Assembly: GCA_045589955.1 (NCBI GenBank)
Contig: JAZNQD010000018.1
Coordinates: 1 to 22,420 of the forward strand
Source of the DNA: CAJGCS01 sp045589955
GTDB lineage: Bacteria; Bacillota_I; Bacilli_A; ML615J-28; CAG-313
Length of the DNA stretch: 22,420 bases
Direction of reading: 5' to 3'
A program made the translations under genes and the position numbers. Numbering within the stretch: the stretch's first letter is position 1; every line of letters starts with the position of its first letter. Positions 16,125 to 22,420 of the stretch are shown piece after piece. A model generated the notes under the pieces. The model saw only the letters and a list, made by a program, of their open reading frames with translations, did not search any database and was not told the origin of the DNA.

Positions 16125-16829
16125 TTATTTTTCAATTAAAGTTCCGATACTCGCATCTTCGTATGCTTTTGAAATGTTACCTTCAACATTCATATCGAAT
16201 ACGACGATTTGAATATCATTTTCTCTACATAATGTAGCAGCAGTTAAATCCATTACTTCTAATTTTTGATTCATTAAATCATCATATGATAAATGTGTGT
16301 ATTTCTTAGCTTCAGGATTTTTTCGTGGATCTGAATCATAAACTCCATCAACACCATTCTTAGCCATTAAAATACATTCAGCATTTACTTCAGCAGCTCT
16401 TAGAGCAGCTGTAGTATCTGTTGAGAAGAAAGGACTTCCTGTTCCCCCAGCAAAAATTACAATTATATTTTCATCTAAATATTTCTTTGCAGTGCGAGAA
16501 TTATAATCTTCAGCAACAGCTGGAACAGATAAAGCAGACATTACTTTAACTTTTAAGCCTAGTTTTTCTAAGGAACTTTGTAAAGCTAAGCTATTAAATA
16601 TTGTGCCTAACATGCCCATATAATCGGCATCAGTTCTAGGCATACCATATAATTTTGCATCACGACCACGCCACATATTACCAGCACCATTAACGATACC
16701 AATTTGAGCGCCTTTGTTATGTAATGATTTAATTTCTAAAGCAATCTTACTAACATACTCAGGGTTAATACCAGAACCACTTTGATTAGCAAGAGCTTCT
16801 CCACTTATTTTTAGGATTACACGTTTCAT
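16125..16829 (-). CDS. pyrH: UMP kinase
   Basis: Phosphorylates UMP to UDP; an amino-acid-kinase-fold hexamer in pyrimidine synthesis. 234 residues with LKISGEAL (6-13), the phosphate loop GAGNMWRG (48-55), RTDADYMGMLGTIFN (65-79), AGGTGSPFFSTDTTAALRA (127-145) and NGVDGVYDSDPR (158-169). The usual GGGN in the UMP-phosphate loop is GAGN here, a mild change. It lies between tsf and frr and has a GGAGG ribosome site. Confidence 0.97.
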   Translation of the reverse strand: MKRVILKISGEALANQSGSGINPEYVSKIALEIKSLHNKGAQIGIVNGAGNMWRGRDAKLYGMPRTDADYMGMLGTIFNSLALQSSLEKLGLKVKVMSALSVPAVAEDYNSRTAKKYLDENIIVIFAGGTGSPFFSTDTTAALRAAEVNAECILMAKNGVDGVYDSDPRKNPEAKKYTHLSYDDLMNQKLEVMDLTAATLCRENDIQIVVFDMNVEGNISKAYEDASIGTLIEK

Positions 16830-16858
16830 GATGCCTCCTTATTTATTAGTTAGTTTAA

Positions 16859-17752
16859 TTAGTGTTTTGCAGCAGCGGCAGCAGCTGTAGCAGCAACTTC
16901 TGCAGCAAAGTCATCATTGCGTTTTTCCATACCTTCGCCAACTTCATAACGTAAGTAAGCAACAGCTTGAGTGTTTTTACTTGCTAAATATTGAGCAACA
17001 CTAACACTTGGATCTTTAACGAATGCTTGGTCAACTAAACAAATTTCTTTTTTGAATTTGCGAATACGACCTTCAACCATTTTTTCTAAAATGTTTTCAG
17101 GTTTTTCAGGGTTTTGTTGTTTAGCTTCTGCAACTAAAACTTTTCTTTCATGTTCGATTACTTCAGGATCAACTTGAGTTTCATCTAAGTAACGAGGGCT
17201 GTACATTGCAACATGCATACATACATCTTTAGCAACTAAAGCGTCAGTACCTTTGATTACGCTAACAACAACAATTTTACCACCATTGTGTTTATAAACA
17301 CCGAATACTTCATCATCAGCTTTAGTAACAACTGCTAGACGACGTAAGCTGATTTTTTCACCGATTGTAGCTGTAGCAGCAACAATGATATCATTACCAG
17401 TTTGGCCTTCTAATGTAGCAGCTAAAATATCTTCAACTGTTTGACAATTGTTTTCAACACAGATTTGAGAGATTTGTTCTAAAATTTTTAAGAACTTTTC
17501 GTTTTTAGCAACGAAGTCAGTTTCAGCATTTAATTCGAATACGTAAGCAGTATTACCATCAATTGCAACTTCACATAAACCTTCAGCAGCAATACGTTCA
17601 GCTTTTTTAGCAGCTTTTGCAATACCTTTTTCTCTTAACCAGTCAACAGCTGCAGCTAAATCAGCGTTACATTCTTGTAATGCTTTTTTGCAGTCCATCA
17701 TACCAGCGCCAGTTTTTTCTCTTAATTCTTTTACTAATGCAGCAGTAACCAT
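16859..17752 (-). CDS. tsf: translation elongation factor Ts
   Basis: Nucleotide exchange factor for EF-Tu. 297 residues with the N-terminal UBA-like domain (VKELREKTGAGMMDCKKAL, 7-25) and the core TDFVAKNEKF (78-87) that inserts into EF-Tu. The C-terminus ends in an unusual Ala-rich tail (ATAAAAAAKH). GGAGA precedes the ATG, 24 nt downstream of rpsB. The plus-strand ORF across its 5' end is a shadow. Confidence 0.98.
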   Translation of the reverse strand: MVTAALVKELREKTGAGMMDCKKALQECNADLAAAVDWLREKGIAKAAKKAERIAAEGLCEVAIDGNTAYVFELNAETDFVAKNEKFLKILEQISQICVENNCQTVEDILAATLEGQTGNDIIVAATATIGEKISLRRLAVVTKADDEVFGVYKHNGGKIVVVSVIKGTDALVAKDVCMHVAMYSPRYLDETQVDPEVIEHERKVLVAEAKQQNPEKPENILEKMVEGRIRKFKKEICLVDQAFVKDPSVSVAQYLASKNTQAVAYLRYEVGEGMEKRNDDFAAEVAATAAAAAAKH

Positions 17753-17776
17753 TATTTATAATCTCCTTATGATTAA

Positions 17777-18691
17777 TTATTCAGCAACTTCTTCAGCAGC
17801 TTTTTTAGCTCTTGGAGCTCTTTTTGCTTTTGGTGCTTCTTCTACAGGTGCAGCTTCAACTTCAGCAGGAGCAGCTTCAACTTCGGCAGGAGCTTCAACT
17901 TTTTGTTCAGCTTGAGGTTTTGGAGCTCTTGGTTGTCTTGGAGCTCTTGGTTGTCTTGGAGCTTGTTGTTCGCTCTTTTCTTCTTCTGGTAATGTGTAAG
18001 GTTCTACAGCTTCACCTAAACCTTCTAATACAGCATTTGCCATTACACCAACGATTAATCTAACAGCTCTTACACCATCATCGTTTGCAGGGATAACGTA
18101 ATCAACATCATCAGGATCACAGTTAGTATCAACTAAACCAAATACAGGGATGTGTAATTTACGTGCTTCTGCAACAGCATTATGTTCAGTCTTTGGATCT
18201 ACTACGAATAATGCACCAGGAGTTTGTTGCATTTCTTTAATACCACCAAAGAAACCTTCTAATTTAACTTGTTCTTTCTTTAAAGCGATAACTTCTTTCT
18301 TAGGTAATTTATCAAAAGTACCATCTTTTTCCATTTCTTCAATTCTGTATAATTTAGCAATTGATTTACGGATAGTTTTGAAGTTAGTCATTGTACCACC
18401 TAACCAACGTTTATCAACGTAGTATTGGCCAGCACGTTGTGCTTCTTCTTTAATAATTTCTTGAATTTGTTTTCTAGTACCAACGAATAATACTTTATTA
18501 TTATTACGTACGATATCTACCATTGCTGCATAAGCTTCTTCAATCTTATCAGCAGTTTTTTGAAGGTCAATGATATAAACACCATTTCTTTCTCCAAAAA
18601 TATACTCTTTCATTTTAGGGTTCCAACGGCGAGTATGATGACCGAAATGAACACCAGCTTCTAGTAATTGTTTCATTGTAATTACAGACAT
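17777..18691 (-). CDS. rpsB: 30S ribosomal protein S2 with long C-terminal tail
   Basis: 304 residues from MSVITMKQLLEAGVHFGHHT; the open frame continues 22 codons upstream to 18757 but that part is leader RNA with no S2 likeness. The core is normal S2: HFGHHTRRWNPKM (16-28), VLFVGTRKQ, RWLGGTMTNF and IPANDDGVRA. The last about 69 residues are an extra low-complexity tail rich in Ala, Pro, Glu, Arg and Lys with internal repeats (APRQPR twice, APAEVEA twice), ending in basic patches. GAGG precedes the ATG by about 10 nt. S2 anchors the 30S platform; the tail is not part of the known core. First gene of the operon. Confidence 0.96.
   Translation of the reverse strand: MSVITMKQLLEAGVHFGHHTRRWNPKMKEYIFGERNGVYIIDLQKTADKIEEAYAAMVDIVRNNNKVLFVGTRKQIQEIIKEEAQRAGQYYVDKRWLGGTMTNFKTIRKSIAKLYRIEEMEKDGTFDKLPKKEVIALKKEQVKLEGFFGGIKEMQQTPGALFVVDPKTEHNAVAEARKLHIPVFGLVDTNCDPDDVDYVIPANDDGVRAVRLIVGVMANAVLEGLGEAVEPYTLPEEEKSEQQAPRQPRAPRQPRAPKPQAEQKVEAPAEVEAAPAEVEAAPVEEAPKAKRAPRAKKAAEEVAE
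17850..17898 (-). repeat. 21-nt in-gene tandem repeat in rpsB tail
   Basis: Two copies of a 21-nt unit (17850-17870 and 17871-17891, one mismatch) plus a partial third encode the AEVEAAP repeats of the S2 tail. Confidence 0.85.
17922..17963 (-). repeat. 18-nt in-gene tandem repeat in rpsB tail
   Basis: Two perfect 18-nt copies (17922-17939, 17940-17957) and a 6-nt partial copy encode PRQPRA repeats. Perfect DNA identity suggests recent slippage. Confidence 0.9.
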
Positions 18692-18805
18692 TTTAATTTT
18701 CCTCTTTTCTATTTTATTTTGTTTTTGGCCGCTAAAAGTATCACTACACCCCGCCACTATAAAGCACTAGACGGTGTGTTCAACTTTTATGAGTATTTTT
18801 TGCCA
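18692..18805 (-). promoter_or_regulatory. structured rpsB leader
   Basis: About 114 nt between the predicted start site and the rpsB ATG. Nested pairings are visible: AAAAGT/ACTTTT (18783-18788 with 18734-18739) and ACACC/GGTGT (18773-18777 with 18746-18750), closing a GC-rich inner segment (18751-18772), with a free GCGGCC beside it. This stretch is far more GC-rich than flanking spacer, so it is likely a folded regulatory RNA. Autoregulation by S2, known in gamma-proteobacteria, is inferred by analogy only. Confidence 0.55.
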
Positions 18806-18811
18806 TTAATT

Positions 18812-18839
18812 ATTATACCATAAACTTTGTTTTTATCAA
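18812..18839 (-). promoter_or_regulatory. promoter of rpsB-tsf-pyrH-frr
   Basis: TTGATA, a 16-bp spacer and an extended TGGTATAAT on the minus strand predict a start near 18805. It begins about 22 nt after the msrA stop, and no strong terminator separates msrA from it. Confidence 0.85.
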
Positions 18840-18861
18840 GTAAAATTGCTTTAAAATATTG

Positions 18862-19344
18862 TTATTTTTTAAACAATGGACATGCTTCTAAACATTCTGG
18901 ATTCTTATTATAGTAATCTTGATGATATTCTTCGGCAGGATAATAGTTTCGTAAAGGTTCTACCGCAACAACAATCTTTTCTTCAAAGTATGTTTGCATC
19001 TTTTCAAAGAATGCTTTAGCTATTTCAAAGTCTTCATCATTAGTACAATAAATACCAGAACGATATTGTAATCCCTTATCAATTCCTTGCTCATTTAATG
19101 TGAATGGATTAACAAGTTCAAAGAAATGTTCAAGGATATTGTTAAGCGATATTTTCCTGTCATCATATTCGAGTTTTACAGTTTCAGCATGGGTTGCTAA
19201 ACCTTTTTTTAACTCTTCATATTTCGGATTTTCACTATTTCCATTTGCATATCCGCACTCAGTTTTTACAATTCCTCTAACCATTTGAAAATACTTTTCG
19301 ACTCCCCAAAAGCATCCTCCAGCTACATATATAATCTTATTCAT
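18862..19344 (-). CDS. msrA: peptide methionine-S-sulfoxide reductase
   Basis: Reduces methionine-S-sulfoxide in proteins after oxidative damage. 160 residues with catalytic Cys11 in GGCFWGVEKYF, GYANG (32-36), and YHQDYYNKNP near the C-terminus, with candidate resolving Cys151 and Cys155. It starts 8 nt after the GNAT gene stop with AGGTG before the ATG, in an apparent four-gene operon with trmFO and xerC. No msrB domain is fused. Confidence 0.96.
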   Translation of the reverse strand: MNKIIYVAGGCFWGVEKYFQMVRGIVKTECGYANGNSENPKYEELKKGLATHAETVKLEYDDRKISLNNILEHFFELVNPFTLNEQGIDKGLQYRSGIYCTNDEDFEIAKAFFEKMQTYFEEKIVVAVEPLRNYYPAEEYHQDYYNKNPECLEACPLFKK

Positions 19345-19352
19345 AGAATCAC

Positions 19353-19829
19353 CTAATTTACCTTTTTCATCAATGTAACAAAGGTTAAACCTTCATGCTC
19401 TTCTTCTTCATCAATAACTTCAAATCCAACCTTTTTATAAAATTCAACATTATATTCTTCTTGTAAAATAGTATCAACATACCATGTCTTAACCTGAGGA
19501 TTTTTGTTAATAAACTCTTCAATAACTTGGTGACCATAGCCTTTTGAACGATAGTCGTCTTTAATATAGAACTGAGCTATCTTCATCATATTTGGCTGAT
19601 CAAGATCAAAGCCAAAGATACCACCAACTATTTCACTTGTATCTTCATCAATGATTTTATAATATTGACCATAACGATATTTAATATTAAAGTGCATTCT
19701 TTCAAGTGTCATATGATACGGATTGCTATCAAAATCGCCATACTTTTCTGCATAAACAATAAATGATTCATATTGTAAAATTAGAAGTTTAACCGCATCT
19801 TTAACAGTTGCTTTTTCCATTATTAACAT
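19353..19829 (-). CDS. GNAT family N-acetyltransferase
   Basis: 158 residues with the acetyl-CoA loop RSKGYG (94-99) in motif A after the strand AQFYIKDDY, and motif B VEFYKKVGFEVI (128-139). The substrate cannot be read from the sequence; an amino group of a small molecule or protein is possible. Start ATG at 19829 has AGG 5 nt upstream, and a Met three codons later is an alternative. It is 6 nt downstream of xerC and 8 nt upstream of msrA. Confidence 0.9.
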   Translation of the reverse strand: MLIMEKATVKDAVKLLILQYESFIVYAEKYGDFDSNPYHMTLERMHFNIKYRYGQYYKIIDEDTSEIVGGIFGFDLDQPNMMKIAQFYIKDDYRSKGYGHQVIEEFINKNPQVKTWYVDTILQEEYNVEFYKKVGFEVIDEEEEHEGLTFVTLMKKVN

Positions 19830-19835
19830 AAATAC

Positions 19836-20849
19836 CTACTTTCTGTTTTGACCTGGATGGTTGGCCATATAACTTTTTTTCATTTGCTCACTTGATACGT
19901 GAGTATATATTTGGGTACTTGATAAATGCGAATGTCCAAGCATTTCTTGAACACTTCTTAAATCCGCTCCACCATCAAGTAAATGTGTTGCAAAGGTATG
20001 TCTTAGCATATGCGGGTGGATATGCGTATTTTCTGAAGTTTTTGAAATAATGTTATCAAGAATAACCCTTACGCCACGAGGTGTTAATTCTGTGCCGCGA
20101 TGGTTTAATAGCAGTTTCTTTGGATCATCAAGTTCTTTCTTTAGAAGAATTTCTTTTCTTCCAACTTGAATGTATTCATGTAGAGCTTTAACCGTATGTT
20201 CATTCATTGGAACATATCTTTCTTTATGTCCTTTACCAAATACTTTAATTAATTCATTAGCAAAATCAATATTGCTTTCCTCTAAACTACATAATTCACT
20301 AACACGAAGGCCTGAGCCATATAGCAGTTCTAATATCAACATATCTCTTTTTCCAAAAGCTGTTTTCGTATCAATTGAATTAAAGATTGCATCAATCTCG
20401 TCTTTATATAATACTTTAGGTAAAGTACGATCAGCCTTAGGAGTTTCAATATCTTCAAAAGGATTTTCATGAAAAATTCCTTCATTCATCAAAAAACGAT
20501 AAAAAGTTCTTAAACTTGATAGTTTTCGAGAGATAGATTTACTTTTAAAATTACTAGATGTTAAATGTGATAAATAATATCTAGGGACATTTTTAACATT
20601 AATTGATAAAAGAGTTCCAAACCCCTCTGTTTTTAAATATTCAGAAAATTCTTCAATATCTCCCACATATCCATTGACCGTATACTCAGAATAGTTTTTT
20701 TCAACATCTAAATAAATTCGATATTTTTCTATTGCTTCTTTCGATTTAGCATAAATATCAACAATGGATTGACGACTGGCAGGCTTCTTAGCACCGACAG
20801 GACGAACCGTTTTTTTTATGCTTGGTTTTTTATATTGTGAGCGATTCAT
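19836..20849 (-). CDS. xerC: tyrosine recombinase, XerC-like
   Basis: Site-specific recombinase, likely resolving chromosome dimers. 337 residues, with the SAM-like N-domain about 35-125 and the catalytic domain about 145-325. The catalytic set is complete: Arg182 (GSGLRVSEL), Lys206 (GKGHKER), His280 and Arg283 (HPHMLRHTFATH), His306 (LGHSHLSS) and nucleophile Tyr315. It has an extra basic N-terminal tail of about 35 residues (KKPSIKKTVRP); the ATG is well supported by AGGTG. It lies directly after trmFO as in Bacillus (trmFO-xerC/codV). The XerC rather than XerD label rests on this context. Stop TAG. Confidence 0.9.
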   Translation of the reverse strand: MNRSQYKKPSIKKTVRPVGAKKPASRQSIVDIYAKSKEAIEKYRIYLDVEKNYSEYTVNGYVGDIEEFSEYLKTEGFGTLLSINVKNVPRYYLSHLTSSNFKSKSISRKLSSLRTFYRFLMNEGIFHENPFEDIETPKADRTLPKVLYKDEIDAIFNSIDTKTAFGKRDMLILELLYGSGLRVSELCSLEESNIDFANELIKVFGKGHKERYVPMNEHTVKALHEYIQVGRKEILLKKELDDPKKLLLNHRGTELTPRGVRVILDNIISKTSENTHIHPHMLRHTFATHLLDGGADLRSVQEMLGHSHLSSTQIYTHVSSEQMKKSYMANHPGQNRK

Positions 20850-20861
20850 ATATCACCTATA

Positions 20862-22178
20862 CTATAGATTTTCTTTTTCTATAAGTTCCTTCATATTTCT
20901 AATAGCTCTTTCGCCATAGGCAGCCTTACGACTCTTCTTATGTACTTTTTCTTCTAAAGGAGCAAAAATACCAAAGTTAACATTCATAGGGTCGAAGTGA
21001 TCAGCACCCGATTCACCATGTGAATTTGTAATATAGTTAACTAGTGCTCCACTAGCAGTTGTTGAATCTAATTTCAAGTGTTCTTTTCCTTCAAGCATTC
21101 TTGCCATATTAATACCAGCAATAAGACCACTTGATGCTGATTCCACGTAACCTTCAACGCCGGTCATTTGTCCGGCAAAATAAATATTCGGATTTTTCTT
21201 TAATTGGTAACCATTATTTAATAGTTTACTTGAATTAATATAAGTATTACGATGCATTACCCCATAGCGAACAATTTCAACATGTTCTAGCCCAGGGATT
21301 AGTGAAAGCAATTCCTTTTGTGCACCAAATTTCAAATGAGTTTGAAAGCCAACTAGATTATATAATGTTTTGATTTTATTGTCTTGACGTAGTTGCACTA
21401 CCGCATAAGGCCAACGTCCAGTTTTTGGATCATCTAATCCTACCGGTTTCATTGGGCCAAATAATAATGTTTGTCTTCCCCTTTTAGCCATTTCTTCAAT
21501 TGGCATGCATCCTTCAAATACTTTCATTTCAAATTCATGAGGAATAACACAATCGGCACTTACCAAATAATCATAAAATTTATCAAATTCTTCTTTTGTC
21601 ATTGGACAATTTAAATAAGCTGCCTCACCTTTGTTATATCGTGATGCTAAGAATACTTTATCCATATCAATTGATGATGCAGTTACAATAGGTGCAATAG
21701 CATCAAAAAAGTACATATATCCTAATCCTAAGTATTCTTCAATTACCTTATGAAAAGCATCACTTGTTAAAGGCCCAGAAGCAATGATTGTTGGCGTATC
21801 AAAAATAGTGACTACTTCTTCATGAATAATATTAATATTATCCATTGAGTGTAATTTATCTGTAATATATTTTGAAAATAATTCTCTATCAACTGCCAAA
21901 GCACCACCGGCTTCAACTTTTGTTGCATCAGCTGCTTCCATAATAAGAGAGCCTAGCATACGCATTTCTTCTTTTAAAACACCAACAGCATTTTCTAAGC
22001 TAGCACCTCTTAATGAATTACTACAAATAAGTTCTGCAAAACCAGATGTCTTATGAGCTGGAGTCATTTTGACTGGACGCATTTCATAAAGATTAACTTT
22101 AATGCCTCTTTTTGCTAGTTGATATGCAGCTTCACTTCCTGCTAGACCTGCACCAATTACATTTACTTCTTTAATCAT
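20862..22178 (-). CDS. trmFO: methylenetetrahydrofolate-tRNA (uracil-54) methyltransferase
   Basis: FAD- and folate-dependent enzyme that makes ribothymidine 54 in the tRNA T-loop. 438 residues (normal length) with the FAD motif VIGAGLAGSEAAYQLAKRG (7-25), YEMRP, HKTSGFAELICSNSLRG with Cys52, and FEGCMPIEEMAKRG with Cys224. The two cysteines match the pair used for catalysis in the Bacillus enzyme. Downstream conserved parts include QLRQDN and FAGQMTGVEGYVES. AGAGG precedes the ATG. It heads trmFO-xerC-GNAT-msrA. TopA, usual upstream in Bacillus, is not visible. Stop TAG. Confidence 0.97.
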   Translation of the reverse strand: MIKEVNVIGAGLAGSEAAYQLAKRGIKVNLYEMRPVKMTPAHKTSGFAELICSNSLRGASLENAVGVLKEEMRMLGSLIMEAADATKVEAGGALAVDRELFSKYITDKLHSMDNINIIHEEVVTIFDTPTIIASGPLTSDAFHKVIEEYLGLGYMYFFDAIAPIVTASSIDMDKVFLASRYNKGEAAYLNCPMTKEEFDKFYDYLVSADCVIPHEFEMKVFEGCMPIEEMAKRGRQTLLFGPMKPVGLDDPKTGRWPYAVVQLRQDNKIKTLYNLVGFQTHLKFGAQKELLSLIPGLEHVEIVRYGVMHRNTYINSSKLLNNGYQLKKNPNIYFAGQMTGVEGYVESASSGLIAGINMARMLEGKEHLKLDSTTASGALVNYITNSHGESGADHFDPMNVNFGIFAPLEEKVHKKSRKAAYGERAIRNMKELIEKENL

Positions 22179-22214
22179 ATAAGCCTCTTTTTTCCAATGC
22201 TTTTTTTATTCCTT

Positions 22215-22259
22215 ATTATATATATTCGTATAATAAAGTTAGAAATTAACTTTATTATA
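22215..22259 (-). promoter_or_regulatory. candidate trmFO promoter region
   Basis: Two TATAAT boxes lie on the minus strand (22215-22220 and 22254-22259), neither with a good -35. The first would give a leader of about 30 nt. The second lies inside one arm of the 13-bp inverted repeat at 22229-22259. Which one is used cannot be decided from the sequence. Confidence 0.35.
22229..22259. repeat. 13-bp perfect inverted repeat upstream of trmFO
   Basis: TATAATAAAGTTA (22229-22241) is the exact reverse complement of 22247-22259, around a GAAAT loop. No T-run follows on either strand, so it is not a typical terminator; it may be an operator or an RNA hairpin. Confidence 0.8.
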
Positions 22260-22292
22260 TAAATACCTCTATTTATATCATATACTTTAATT

Positions 22293-22313
22293 ACAAGGGT
22301 ATATCATCCTTGT
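22293..22313. repeat. inverted repeat ACAAGG/CCTTGT
   Basis: A 6-bp stem (22293-22298 with 22308-22313) with a 9-nt loop, extendable through bulges to AAGT (22316-22319) pairing with ACTT (22284-22287). Confidence 0.5.
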
Positions 22314-22327
22314 TTAAGTTAATTTCT

Positions 22328-22359
22328 GTTATTATCATTTAGACGTAAATGATAATAAC
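22328..22359. repeat. 13-bp perfect inverted repeat with AGACGT loop
   Basis: GTTATTATCATTT (22328-22340) pairs exactly with 22347-22359. The 6-nt loop AGACGT is in turn complementary to ACGTCT at 22371-22376. No T-run follows. The stretch 22180-22420 contains no gene that can be supported. Confidence 0.8.
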
Positions 22360-22420
22360 CGGTTGTGGGGACGTCTATGTTCTATGAGACATCAACTGAT
22401 GATTTCGCGTTATAATATGT

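Noticed and set aside
17812..18063. Plus-strand Leu/Gln-rich ORF opposite the rpsB tail
   Set aside because: Low-complexity antisense shadow of the repeat-coded tail, with no ribosome site.
18692..18757. 22-codon upstream extension of rpsB
   Set aside because: It covers the structured leader, has no S2 similarity, and the ATG at 18691 has a ribosome site.
18841..18862. Terminator after msrA
   Set aside because: Only a weak A/T-only inverted repeat without a proper U-run; not convincing.
22377..22415. 12-codon plus-strand ORF beginning ATGTTCTATGAG
   Set aside because: Very short, no convincing ribosome site, and lies in a region of RNA-like inverted repeats.
22382..22420. Minus-strand open frame at the right edge ending in TAG at 22382, as the tail of an upstream gene
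   Set aside because: Only 12 codons are visible and no family can be recognised; it could be chance.
22367..22420. 5' end of tmRNA on the plus strand (GGGGACGT)
   Set aside because: The start looks similar, but the expected TTCGAC of the T-arm-like region does not follow.

Overview
The window reads as a stretch of chromosome from a very AT-rich, low-GC Gram-positive bacterium on the Firmicutes/Mollicutes side (Erysipelotrichia- or Acholeplasma/RF39-like). The evidence is the strong base bias, canonical Firmicutes promoters (TTGAYW, 16-17 bp, TATAAT, often TGn-extended), AGGAGG-type ribosome sites, Firmicutes-style lipoproteins and TrmFO, and a gene order that copies the Bacillus core clusters. 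UGA is not read as Trp here: all conserved proteins are full length under the standard code. However, none of the 25 genes ends in TGA (14 TAA, 11 TAG). No tRNA, rRNA, CRISPR array or insertion sequence was recognised.

Layout, mostly on the minus strand and read right to left. (1) 22178-18862: trmFO-xerC-GNAT-msrA, tightly spaced. (2) 18839-15524: promoter, structured leader, rpsB-tsf-pyrH-frr and a UUCG-loop terminator. (3) 15503-10766: uppS-cdsA-dxr-rseP with overlapping ends and a terminator (undecaprenyl carrier, CDP-diacylglycerol and isoprenoid synthesis, and the site-2 protease). Together these follow the Bacillus order trmFO-xerC-(hslVU-codY)-rpsB-tsf-pyrH-frr-uppS-cdsA-dxr-rseP, with hslVU/codY replaced by GNAT and msrA. 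(4) 10735-6688: small lipoprotein, nagA, and an ABC-2 exporter ATPase with its large permease. This cluster converges on (5) a lone plus-strand P-loop kinase (6120-6632), and the two share one long bidirectional terminator. (6) 5977-3266: an unassigned four-gene cassette (secreted beta-rich protein, lipoprotein, small ABC ATPase, six-helix permease). (7) pyrG with a near-consensus promoter. (8) infC-rpmI-rplT behind an L20-type attenuator leader, ending in terminators at the left edge.

Most of the window is housekeeping: translation factors and ribosomal proteins, pyrimidine nucleotides, lipid and isoprenoid precursors, tRNA methylation, and chromosome-dimer resolution or a related recombinase activity. 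The accessory parts are the 3266-5977 cassette, the kinase, and the lipoprotein/nagA/ABC group. The best candidates for something undescribed are the secreted-protein/lipoprotein/ABC cassette, whose secreted member has an aerolysin-like strand pattern (inference), and the densely folded non-coding region upstream of trmFO (22229-22401).
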